Shown here: positions 45,197 through 55,445 of the stretch, one piece after another
Layout of the letters: each line of letters opens with the position of its first letter
How positions within the stretch are numbered: the stretch's first letter is position 1
Origin: Chamaecyparis obtusa
Taxonomy: Eukaryota; Streptophyta; Pinopsida; Cupressales; Cupressaceae
DNA length: 64,000 nucleotides
NCBI GenBank assembly: GCA_027943335.1
Contig: BSBK01008832.1
Coordinates: 94,005-158,004 of the forward strand
Reading direction: 5' to 3'
Notes under the pieces: model-generated
The model's input: the letters and a program-made list of their open reading frames with translations, nothing else
What the model was told of the DNA's origin: nothing
Databases searched by the model: none
Translations under genes and position numbers: made by a program

Positions 45197-45547
45197 CTAT
45201 TGGAATGTAAGAGATGTGAAATAATTCATAAGCGAGTCTATCATCTTCTTGTAGGGATTCAACTTGTCATCCTTTTTCTGGTAATCATTGTTTACTTGAT
45301 TTATGACAAGCTGTGAATCTCCAAGGATATGGAATTTTGTAATCCTCCATTCTAGGGCAAGCTTAACACCATTGAGAAGGCCTTCATATTCAGCTATATT
45401 ATTGGTGCATGGAAAGAGAAGCTTATAAGATTTAGGAACTGTGTATCCATGAGGTGTAACAAATAAGATTCCAGTGCTACCTCCATTCTGTGTATGAGAA
45501 CCATCAAAGAACATTTTCAACGTACGGTCTCTTACATTCATGATCAA
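45197..45547 (-). pseudogene. Gypsy E second (archaeal-like) RNase H
   Basis: A compact RNase H fold of about 116 codons with MFFDGSHTQNGGSTGILF, then NNIAEYEGLLNGVKLAL and ILGDSQLVINQV. These give the acidic residues Asp, Glu and Asp of RNase H. It lies between the retroviral RNase H and integrase and is distinct from the first one. That arrangement is known from the Tat lineage of plant Gypsy elements. This domain is the best preserved in E and is largely deleted in F. Confidence 0.8.
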
Positions 45548-46294
45548 AGCATCTGGGAAGTCTATCTAAAAAGGAGTATCATCAGTCATGGGAAATTTGG
45601 CCAATTAATCTATGATTTCTTATCCTTTAATGGCTTTCCTTTTGATGTATTGAATGACAAATTTTGAAAGAATCAGCATCCATTTAGCAAGTCATCTGGT
45701 AAGTGCAGCTTTACTTAAGAGGTACTTTAAAGGATCAATTTTGGCAATCAACCACATAGTATGTGCGAGCATGTAATGTTTGAGTTTTTGGGATGCAAAC
45801 ACTACTACTAGACAAGATTGTTTGGTGCTATTATAATTGAGCTCATAAGCAACCAAGGTGCGACTGATGTAATAGATAGCTCTTTCTTTGCCCATATCAT
45901 TTTGTTGTACAAGGAGAGCTCCTAAAGAATTCATTGTAGTAGATATGTAGAGTATCAAGGGTTTCCCTTGGATAGGTGGCATAAGAATAGGATGTTTTGC
46001 TAGGTAATCCTTGATTTGGTCCAAGTTCTTTTGACACTCCTCATTCCATATGCAAGTAGCCCCTTTATCAAAATTCTTGTTGAAGGGTTGAGCTCTGTCT
46101 GCTAATTGAGAAATGAACCACCTCATAGATTGGAGATGGCCTTGGAGACCCCTTAATTGTTTTATGTTGAAAGGAGGTGGCATCTCCATGATAGCTTGCA
46201 CCTTTTCCGAGTCTACCTCTATTCCTTTTGCTGATATGATATAGCCTAGCAGTTTCCCAAAAGTGACACCAAAAGAACATTTTTTAGGATTCAA
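45548..46294 (-). pseudogene. Gypsy E reverse transcriptase end and first RNase H
   Basis: The reverse transcriptase thumb region reads LNPKKCSFGVTFGKLLGYII and FNIKQLRGLQGHL. The connection and retroviral RNase H follow: LILYISTTMNSLGALLVQ, then YYISRTLVAYELNYNSTKQS and KLKHYMLAHTM. The usual first RNase H Asp (LYL-(A/S)-(V/T) type in this lineage) is not evident. The frame is open from 45692 to 46294; stops lie in 45548-45691. Confidence 0.85.
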
Positions 46295-46830
46295 TCTGAG
46301 TTGAAATCATTCCATGTGGTCCAATATCAAACTCAAATCAGATAAATGAGTGCTTCTTTGTTGTGATTTAGAAAGTGTGTTATCAACATAGTCTTCCATG
46401 TTTTTATGCATCATATAATGGAATATGGTAGTCATAGCTCTCTGATAGGTTGCACTGGCATTCTTAAGACCAAATGGCATGACATTCCAACAAAAGGTAC
46501 CCTATGTGCATGTGAAAGCTATCTTCTCTTGGTCTTCAAGGGAGATTTTGATCTGGTTATATCCAAAGAAGCCATCCATAAGGGAATAGATTTCATAATG
46601 CTCTATCATGTCCACTATAATATCGATGTTTGGAAGTGGAAAATCATCCTTATGGAATGATTTTTCTAGATCTCTGAAGTCAGTGCATACATGAATGGAC
46701 TTATCATGTTTGGAAATAGGAACAATATTGGAAATCCATTCAGCATAGTCAATAGCTCTTATGAAGTTAGCTTTTAGAAGCTTCTCAAGCTCAGCCTTAA
46801 CCAATAATGCCACATGAGGATGCATCTATC
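46295..46830 (-). pseudogene. Gypsy E reverse transcriptase catalytic region, active site altered
   Basis: Signatures in order: LLKANFIRAIDYAEWISNIV, the FRDLEKSFHKDDFPLPNID motif, YSLMDGFFGYNQIKI, then (past a stop at about 46502) FGLKNASATYQRAM. The catalytic box reads MEDYVDN where the family has YVDD, so the second metal-binding Asp is Asn (about 46390-46400). The first Asp block (SLMDGF) is kept. This copy could not reverse transcribe. Confidence 0.9.
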
Positions 46831-48190
46831 TGAGTTTTTGTTTGATATGTTTTACCCCTAGAGCAATAGAGAGGTGGTGCATAATAAGCTTAGTGTCCAA
46901 ACCAGGCATGTCTGAATATGTCCATTCAAAGTTGATCTTTTTCTCCTAAAAAATTGTGGTAAATTGTTCTTTCTCCTCTACCAAGAGGGACTGAGCTACA
47001 TGGATTATCTTAGGAGACTCCTTTGTCCCTAAGTTGACTAGCTATATAGGTTCCATTAGAACTGAAGATCTTTCCTAGAAGTAGCTAGGTAGACTACCAA
47101 GTACCTCATCTTGGGGTACCTCAGAGAGGTTTTCACCCTTAGATACATCTTTATTTTTACTATTTTGAGGTTTAGACACCCCCACAATGTGGTTTTCTCC
47201 ATCTGACCATTTATTTTTTCTTTTGATTTTATGACTGAGGTACTTGATATCTGATTCTATCATATTTGTTTCTGGTTTGATGGTGGAAGAGGTGACAAGT
47301 TCAATAACATTGAGGTAACAAGTGATCTCATAGTCATTTTGGAAGGAAGGCAATGTAGTTCTTTGATCCTAGGTAGACCAATCTATGAGATCTGGGTGTA
47401 TGAGAGAAAGGGAAGTGACAGGTTCAAGGTTATTAATGTGATAGGTATCATCTCTGGTGATGAGAGAAGTCAAGCCTATAAAGTAGGCTCCAAAAGTATC
47501 AAAATCTAGATTTTGCATAGAAGGACCAGCATGGTTCACTAAATAAATATATAGATCAAACTTTCCAGACCCTACATGAGACTCATTAACTATGTTGGGT
47601 TGGGCACTATAAGTATAAATCACATTAATTTCCATATCCACTGTGGAAGATCTATTTGAGAGAGTTTCCCATTTGTACTCATTTGAATCTGTCATTGAAC
47701 TTCTACTGGGATGTTTGTACCAAGAAGGTTTAGGATGCCTAGAAGTAGAAGAACCCATGCCATTATGTGTGAGACCTTCTCTTTCTAATAACTATGCAAT
47801 ATTTCTATGTTCTCCACCTCTAAAGTTAGATTCATTAAGCACATTATTTCTAGACATAGAGGCTTCAGCCATGTCATCATTAGGTATGCATTCTTCTCTC
47901 TAAAGGAGTGAAGTAGAAGGGAGACCACCTCCCATTTGGGCCATAGTGTATAGTGGTGATTCATCCATATCTGTATCTGAGTCACTAATCATGGGAGTAT
48001 TTCTAGAACATTTAGGGGGGTCATCTTTGGCACTGTATCCTAGACCCATGGTATCCTTAGAGTGTTGACCATCGATATGACTCAAAGGTTCAACTAGAGC
48101 ATGTCCATTATTTCTTAGAGTTCCTTGACCTTGATATCCCATTTTCTACAAAAATGTGTAGCATTTACCATAGCATGTAGGGGAGATGGG
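46831..48190 (-). pseudogene. Gypsy E linker with G-patch-like motif
   Basis: This is a long low-conservation segment between protease and reverse transcriptase. A G-patch-like motif (KMGYQGQGTLRNNG, then GLGYSAKDD) lies at about 48020-48150. The acidic linker with SSTSRHPKPSWYKHPSRSS (47690-47758) and the YLSHKIKRKNKWSDGENH stretch (47180-47250) match F. Several frame breaks are present. Confidence 0.75.
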
Positions 48191-49060
48191 AGTAGCAATT
48201 GTCGTACTGTCTTCTTCCACTCTATAAGTCAAATCTCTAATGACTTGTTCTTCTTTTTATGGCTCTAAGGGTATGGACGCTTGAAAAAAGGTACTAAAAA
48301 CCATCATGGTGGAAGTGGAAGGCTTCATCTTGTCTAAAGGTCTACCATATTTATTAAGATAGATAGGCATAGCAACAATAGAAGCCAATGTGTATACTCT
48401 CATACCAATACTCATCATTTTTAATTTCTGCTCAGCAGCAATAAGGGATGCACTAGGATCATAAGAAGGTTTATTGTGTAGGACAAATGTTTTAGTGGTA
48501 GTGAGAGTATTAATAGCAATAGCATTGTCCCTAGGAATCACAATTTTAGCTCCATTGTATGGGAATTTGACACATTGATGGTAGATAGAAGGAACAACTT
48601 TCATGTCATGGATCCGAGGATGACCTAGAAGAATGTTATATGCAAGTGGGATGTCTAATACTTGAAACACAATATCATTTTCAATTGGACCCACTCAGAA
48701 AGGCAGCACAATAAGACCCTTTGAAGACCTCTCCACTTCATTGTATGCTTTGATAGTGATCTTTATCCTAGGATCTACAATACATTCAGACAATCCCAAT
48801 TGTTGCAAAACATGAAAGGAAACAATATTCAACCTAGCACCATTGTCTATCAGGACTTGGTGGACTCAAGTATGGTAGACTTGGACCTCGATATGTAAAG
48901 AAATATTATGTGGGTGACTAAGGGATGTTTCATCCTTTGCGGAAAATGAAAGGTAGTGAGGAGATGAGATATGATTAACCATAGCCTGGAACCTATCTGG
49001 ATCAATGTTATTAGGGACATTCGCTATGCATAGAGCCTTTTCAAGGATCTCTTTGTGCAA
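48191..49060 (-). pseudogene. Gypsy E protease
   Basis: The retropepsin active site VLIDNGARLNIVSF is readable at about 48800-48860, with [19 protein letters not shown] following (48600-48660). A TGA at about 48868 replaces the Arg of NRVHQV that F still has, a CGA-to-TGA change. It is preceded by LEKALCIANVPNNIDPDRFQ. Confidence 0.8.
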
Positions 49061-50978
49061 GGGGGATAGCTCAAGAAACTCAAAAATGGATATTTGGGCT
49101 GGTATTCATTGCAACTGGTGAACAAGATCATAGCTAGATATGGCTGAAGGAGCTACTTGTTTAGAAGACAAGGCTTGTTTGGGATCGTGAGCAGTTTGAA
49201 GGATGATTTTGGCCTGCCCCCTAGTAAAATCATTCAATGTCTCACTTCAGGAAGATAAACCATCAAGTGTTTGCAAGACCAAATTAGGCGTATCATGATT
49301 GACATCACTATTACCTTGAGATCTCATCATGAAAACACTCTCAACAGGCTCTAACATGTTGATCACATTCTCATTGTTAGTATATGTATAATTGATCTTG
49401 GGATCATGATTTTTCTTGTTCTCTTGAGAGGACTCCCCCTTTTCATACTTAGGTAGAGGGTTTTTGAAGGCCTTGTGATCATAATTCTTAACCAAGCCAT
49501 CTGTGAGAACTATGCCTCCATCAATAAGATCTTGAATAGCATCTTTGAGCTTGAAATAATTATCCATGTTGTGTCCCTTATTTCTATGGTAATTGTAGAA
49601 ATGATCCTCTTTCCACCAATCAGGCTTAACTGGTGGATTGAAGGGATGAGAATTATTAGGAAGCATAAGATACTTGTTGGCAACCAAGGTCTTAAGAATC
49701 ATGTCATATTATTCAGCCAACTTGGTGTAGACTCGTCATTGATATGACTTCTTGGGTTTGTCTACATATTGAGGTTTAGATGCATTTTGAGTGTTGGTAG
49801 CCTCTTGTTCTTTAGCTATGTAGATAGCATTGGAGAGGTGGAAAGTGGGCTCTTTAGCTTTAGGAACATCCACAACCCCATTATTGACAACATATTTGTT
49901 TTTGTTCCATGGTTTTTTTTTGTCCTTTCCATTACCTCTGGTATCTTTGTTGGTGACAATATCCCCTTTCCTTATGGAAACATCCTCAATATGGTATGCA
50001 CTTTCAACCATGTTGTTGAAAGAGGAAAATAGTTATTTCCTTAGATCATAATATAATTCAGGTACAAGAGTGTTGACAAAGATATAGATCTTTTCCCTCT
50101 TGGGTCGTTGACGAGCATATCTAGAATATAATGACCTCCAACGTTGCAATTAGGTAGCGAATGGTTCTCCTTGATTTTTCTTGAGAGCACTTAGATCTAT
50201 CATGGTAATAGGATGTTGAATGTTGTACGAATAATGTTGAGTGAAACACCTAGCCAACTCATCAAAGGTCTTGAGAGGGGGTGTCAGTTTTGTGAACCAT
50301 TTCAGAGCTTGTCCTCTTAAACTCCTAGGGAACAACCATAGTAGAAATGTGTCCTCTTGAAGGAAGTCCATGCTAAGAGCATAAAAATGATGCACATGGT
50401 CATGGGGACACCATTTCCATCATACTTATTTTATTTGGGAACCTCAATATCCTTAGTAAATGGGACCATGTATAGACTCCTATCAAAGGGAAGAGCACAA
50501 ATAGATTCTACAAAAGAGACCTTTGGAGGTTCCCTTTCTATTCCAAGTTGATCAAGATGCTAGTTCGTTCATTGTAATTCATCTCTAAGGATTTCATACT
50601 CAGTTGGCACTCTTTCTTGAATGATTTGGTGGACATCACAACCAGGAGGAAGCTTGTATCCTCTAGAAGTCATGTATTCAAAGTATTGATCTTCATTACA
50701 CTCTAAAAGTTTATGCATCAAATGTTGGCAAGCCACATCTTGTTCAAACATCATAAGTTCTTCACTAGAAACATCATCATTGGCCTCTTCCCCATGATAA
50801 GAGGGAGGAGGTCTAGGAGGTTAAGAAGGTGTGGAAAAAGTTCATCTTGGAGGGGACCTTGTGGCGTATTGTTACCATGATTGCCACTAGTACCAAAAGG
50901 AGGTCTATTTTCATAACCACTAGCCTCAGGTTGATCATAAGACATTCCTCTTGAAGCCATGCACCTAGCAAAATCCAT
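49061..50978 (-). pseudogene. Gypsy E gag
   Basis: Gag is split into five open pieces (50751-50978, 50569-50754, 50150-50395, 49736-50011, 49247-49702). The first starts MDFARCMASRGMSYDQPEAS. The core contains LLWLFPRSLRGQALKWFTKL and FTQHYSYNI. The nucleocapsid motif reads FYNYHRNKGHNMDNY, with both Cys positions lost. It matches F gag throughout. Confidence 0.85.
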
Positions 50979-53558
50979 TATGCTCTTTATCTAAGCATGC
51001 TTGGTTATCTCTATGCTCAAAGTGTTCTTTAAAATGGTGATATTTCTCTTGTTTAGTCATGGTAAGTGAGACACTATATGTGCTTTTGGGGGTCTTGAAT
51101 GCAAAAAAAGGAAGCCTTCTTTATACCACAGGGTGACCTTGGGATCCTTGGAATCCTTAGATTTGTCTAGGCTAGAACTATCATCACTAATTGGCACTCA
51201 TGAGCATCTTGTAGGAGAGGGTAACTGCGTATAGTTTAATGGAGGGTGACTCCCTTGCTTAAACTAAAACCGAGTTGTATCCAGGATGAAAAGAAATGTT
51301 GTTTGAATAATAGAATGAGGCAAAGTTTCTTAGGTTTTGAGATGAGCAAAGCCAATAAAGATCACTTGTCAAGATAGCACAATAGAGATGGCTTGTCAAA
51401 GGTGCTCAATAATTTACAGCAGTTAATTGACTCAAGCTGAGATATGAGCAAGAAGCTCGATTAGCAAATAGCTAGAGAGGTAACCATAGTGTGACAAGTG
51501 ATAGAAAGTGGTATTTGATAGGCTCAAAATCCAATAGTTTTAGCTCATCTTTCTCAGTCTAGAACAAACTTAAACATGCAAATAATAGGCTAGATTCAGG
51601 TAAGAATAGGAAAGGACACTTTGCGACAAACTAAGATTCAAATTTGACAGCGTCGGATTGTAGAAAATAGTAAGATAGCAAAATGATTTTGTATGATCAT
51701 TCGTAGGATAGCAGGATGATATAATTTGGCCAAATGATATTTTGCACACAGCAGTGTGATAGTAACCAGGCAGTTGATGCAATAGAATGTATAATGTCTG
51801 AGTGATAAAAGGTTAGTAGAAAAGTATCATGTGATAATAATCAGGTAGGTGGTATGATAATTATCCAGTATTCCATGTTGTTTGACTAGTGAATGTGTAA
51901 AACCTAGTTTTGAAGGTAATTTGATCAAAGTTACAGTTTGATAAGTCCAATTTCTTAGTTTGGAACATAATAACAATAGAAAACTGATAGGTTTGCGAAT
52001 AGTGAGGGATCAAACATGTCATAAAACACTTGAACAAGGGAAAAAGAAACCTTGCCAAGACATGCACTTGTGATATCAAAACAAAAAAAACTATGAACAC
52101 TACCATGATGTTTGATGTTTAAGAATGTTTACATGGGTAGATCACAGTGAAGATAATTCAAGGACTTCCTAAGCTAGAAAGACAAAGGCTCAATACTCAA
52201 CAACTTAACCTACACTTGATGTCCCATTTCCTCATACAAAGTGGTTGCCCACAATAGATATTGGCTTTGTCATGGAAGTGCCAATGAAACAACCAAAGGA
52301 ACTTAGATGGTGAGTGTAAAATCTTGGGGTGATCTAGGTAGTCCACTAGGATTGATCCTTGCACCAAGATGTTGAGCGGAAAAATCAGGTAGCTTCTATC
52401 TAAGGTTCTTAATAAGGTCTTCTGTTCACAATACCCCTCTTGCTCCCCGAAGGGACTCCTTACCTTGCAAAAAGTAACGAACCTCATGGCCACAAGAGTA
52501 CCTTAAGAATTCTTGCTTAGAATTTTTCTCATGGTTGCAATCCCACAACTACTCATACTAAGTGAAGACAAGTATTATGTCTACCAAGGTTTTGTGTCCT
52601 TGATAGCCTTGAGTTTATAGTGGGTCGAAATAGCTGGGTATTAGCTTTTCCCCACTTGGGTCGTTCCTCTTGATTGCTCAAGAGAAGGCCCTCTAAAGGA
52701 TTCTAGACTAAACAAGAAGTGGATCAACCTTTGAAAGTCAAGATTTCTAGTTCACTACAAGGGCGAAGAGCATACTCTCCTATCTCAAAAGCCTTTCCCA
52801 AACATGCGAGGAAATGTTCAATTAACCCTCTTGCTTTCAAAATCTAGAGGTGGGTCAAGATTTCTATTTCATCACAAGGATGAAGACCATACTTTCCTAC
52901 CACCAAAAGACTCTAATGAAAAGATATTAAGTGCCTAAGAAAATGAACTAGTATAATGCCACACTTAAAAATGAAAAGAAAGAACAAGCATTTGGTTGTT
53001 TGGTTTTTATGCTTTGGGCAGCCTTGCAAGAAAGATTAGTAGCCCTTGTGCATTTAAAGCTTTGACATGCATTCTTTTAGAAAACTATGCAAGCAAATAG
53101 GCCACATGTACAAGCACAAATCATTAGGCCCACAAGGATTTGTATAGAAAAACTAGGTATAATCTGTAAATAAATCCCTGCCCTAACACAAAAAATAAAA
53201 TACTAGAAAATAGAAAACCCAAATCTTAAAAAAAAAAGAACCAAAAATAGTCACCTTCAAGCCCGAGTGATAGTTTTTGGTGGCAAAGGTTCACACGATA
53301 CGTATGTTCTGAACGACACTTCTCACTACACCAGATGACATAATGTTACATAGCTGGGCAACAGAGTTTTGTATGGACATACGATACTTTTGACTGGAAA
53401 AGTATCATGCAGATATGTAAGAAACTATTGTACGACACTATGAAAATTTCATACAATACTCTATCAGAAAATACAAAGAAACAACTGAAACAACAAGATA
53501 AAAGTGATGAAAAAAAGTAGCGGAAATGCAAGAAAAGAAAGGCAAAACAAAGTTTTTC
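50979..53558 (-). other. Long 5' leader of Gypsy E
   Basis: About 2.6 kb without recognisable coding sequence, collinear with the leader of F. Two hairpin copies lie at 52868-52884 (TTCATC-CTTGT-GATGAA read on the minus strand) and 52751-52767 (one mismatch). Confidence 0.65.
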
Positions 53559-53581
53559 TGCCCCACGGTGGGTACCAAAAT
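53559..53581 (-). promoter_or_regulatory. Primer-binding site of Gypsy E
   Basis: The minus strand reads TTTTGGTACCCACCGTGGGG next to the LTR. The matching site of F is at 35076-35100. The tRNA is not assigned. Confidence 0.7.
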
Positions 53582-54481
53582 TGTACACTCAAAATGTGCA
53601 CTTCTCTAAGCCATTGATTCCAAGGGCATCCATGGATTGGAAACCTTGAAAAGTGACCTAGAGCTCCCTAGGCATGGAGTTCAAGGGTGTTTAGAGGGCT
53701 CTCAACTAGAGCTATTAAGCATGCAACCTTACTAGTAAACCATGCAATGGGAGATTCAAAGAGAAAAGGGAAAGAATACCAATATCTTTGAGAATCACAA
53801 TGAAAAATGCAATGAAAGCTATCCTAGAATGAGAATGCAAGAATGCAACTAAATTATGGAAAGGAAAGTGTTACAAACCATTACTAGTTAAACTATGTGA
53901 ACTAAGCTAAAGCATGAAAGGAAACTAAGCTAAGAATGCCATGAGAACTAAGCTACAATGCAAATATGAGGACTAAAATGAAACAAGTTTGTCAAAAGTG
54001 CCAATAGAACCAAGAAAACTTGCAACATAACATTAGCATCAAAAGTGGGGATCCTAGAATGAGAAGAGAGCTCTCCTTTTAAAGATAAATGGACCATGGA
54101 GATTAAGAGGCAAAAGATTTGATCAAGGGTGGAGTTTGAAACTGGGAGCAATCCTTGTGCATAAGTCTCCTCCAATGAGAAAGAAGTGTTGACTTTTGTG
54201 CCCCATGTGAGACAAAAATCCTTTTCTTCTTATTTATTAAATAGGAATAATGCTTTATTTGTGCAACTTAGGATAAAAGGTAAGTGGGGGCTTTTTATTT
54301 AATAAAAGGAGAGGGAATTCCTTTTAATTAAATAAAGACTTAGGATAAAATGGTTAATCCATAGAATATAATTGAATAAATGATAAAATTAGGATTTGAT
54401 CAAGAATAGCAAATTGATAAATTTAGCAAATAATGCTAGAAAGGAGATAATAGTCTAGATGACCATTTTTGGGTGATTACA
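53582..54481 (-). repeat. 5' LTR of Gypsy E
   Basis: 900 bases, TGTAATCACCC...GAGTGTACA on the minus strand. Collinear with 30092-30969 except for the 23-base difference at 53911-53933. Confidence 0.95.
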
Positions 54482-54486
54482 ATTAG
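54482..54486. repeat. Right target-site duplication of Gypsy E (ATTAG)
   Basis: ATTAG matches 30087-30091. Confidence 0.9.
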
Positions 54487-55445
54487 ACATGACAATAGTA
54501 TTAATGTTGAGAATTTTATTTTTTTATTTACATAGAGGGTTAACCCTAGTTGAGCTAGTAGGGGGAAACCAAAGGAGATTGAGCGGCCTTAAGGTTAACC
54601 AAAGGTTTAGAAGGATCCTCAGTTAAAGAGGCATTATAGGGATTAGGATTTTTAGGGCTAGGCTTTGGGGACTAGGTTAGATTGAAACTATAAAGGTAGA
54701 AGATTAAACTCTGTTGAAGGATGGCTTTGATTTTTTGCCTTACTAAAAAAATATGACATGGAAAAAAATACGCAAAATGGGAAATTAATATTGGCATTGC
54801 ATTAAAAATGATTTATTATAGGAAATAAGTGGGAATGAAAGTGTTTAAACCTTCCTTCCAGGATGAAAAATTTGATCAACATTACAGAAAATTCCTTTCA
54901 TTCACCAGAAATTTCTTCCTTGTTGAAACCATTTTGAAGTCATGGATCATCTTACCCTAGGCCAAGAAAAAGTCTTAGGTCTTGCTTATAGTACCATTTG
55001 ACTATTTGGAAATGGCATTTCTCTCCATGACCAAGCTAGTAGTGGCTCCCATTGTCTCCACTAAGACCTCAATGGAAACCCCACCAATTTTAATCTTTCT
55101 ATTATCATAGGCCTTTGTAGAGTTCTCAACAAGATTGGGGTCAAACCTTGTCATGCCCTCTATGTAATTTTTGAGATTCCCTCCTATTGGATGTGCCAAA
55201 GGGTGTTGTTGAACTCTCATATTCATCTCATTCATGGAAAATTCAATCTGGTTGAGACCACCTCCCATTTTTTTATTATAATGATAATTCACATAGACAA
55301 CCTCAAGGGAATAAAAATCATTAACCATAGCAAGAAGAAAAAATAAGGAAATAATCTCTAAAGACCTCATATCGTACATAAAATTATTGAATTTCCTCAT
55401 CATTAACATGTCTTAGGGTCCTTTTCCATATGTGGCCATATCTTT
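54487..55445 (-). pseudogene. Unrecognised coding-like locus, upstream part
   Basis: The minus strand is open for 135 codons at 55002-55409. It is protein-like, with DFYSLEVVYVNYHYNKKMGG, then GMTRFDPNLVENSTKAYDNR and IGGVSIEVLVETMGATTSLV. A second stretch (about 54560-54660) reads NPYNASLTEDPSKPLVNL. This runs towards the insertion point of Gypsy E, and the locus resumes at 30086. The protein family is not recognised. It could be a captured gene, part of an unknown element or a decayed host gene. A possible LTR start at 55446 bounds it upstream. Confidence 0.4.

Larger units (their letters stand above)
30092..54481 (-). mobile_element. Ty3/Gypsy (Tat lineage) retrotransposon E, interrupted by element F
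   Basis: This element has LTRs of 878 and 900 bases with TGTA...TACA ends and a perfect ATTAG target duplication. Its own length is about 13.6 kb once the 10.7-kb insertion F and the duplicated AGTTC are set aside. Order on the minus strand: leader, gag, protease, G-patch-like region, reverse transcriptase, RNase H, a second RNase H, integrase, long 3' untranslated region. The second RNase H before integrase is the hallmark of the Tat lineage. Catalytic sites have decayed. Confidence 0.95.
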
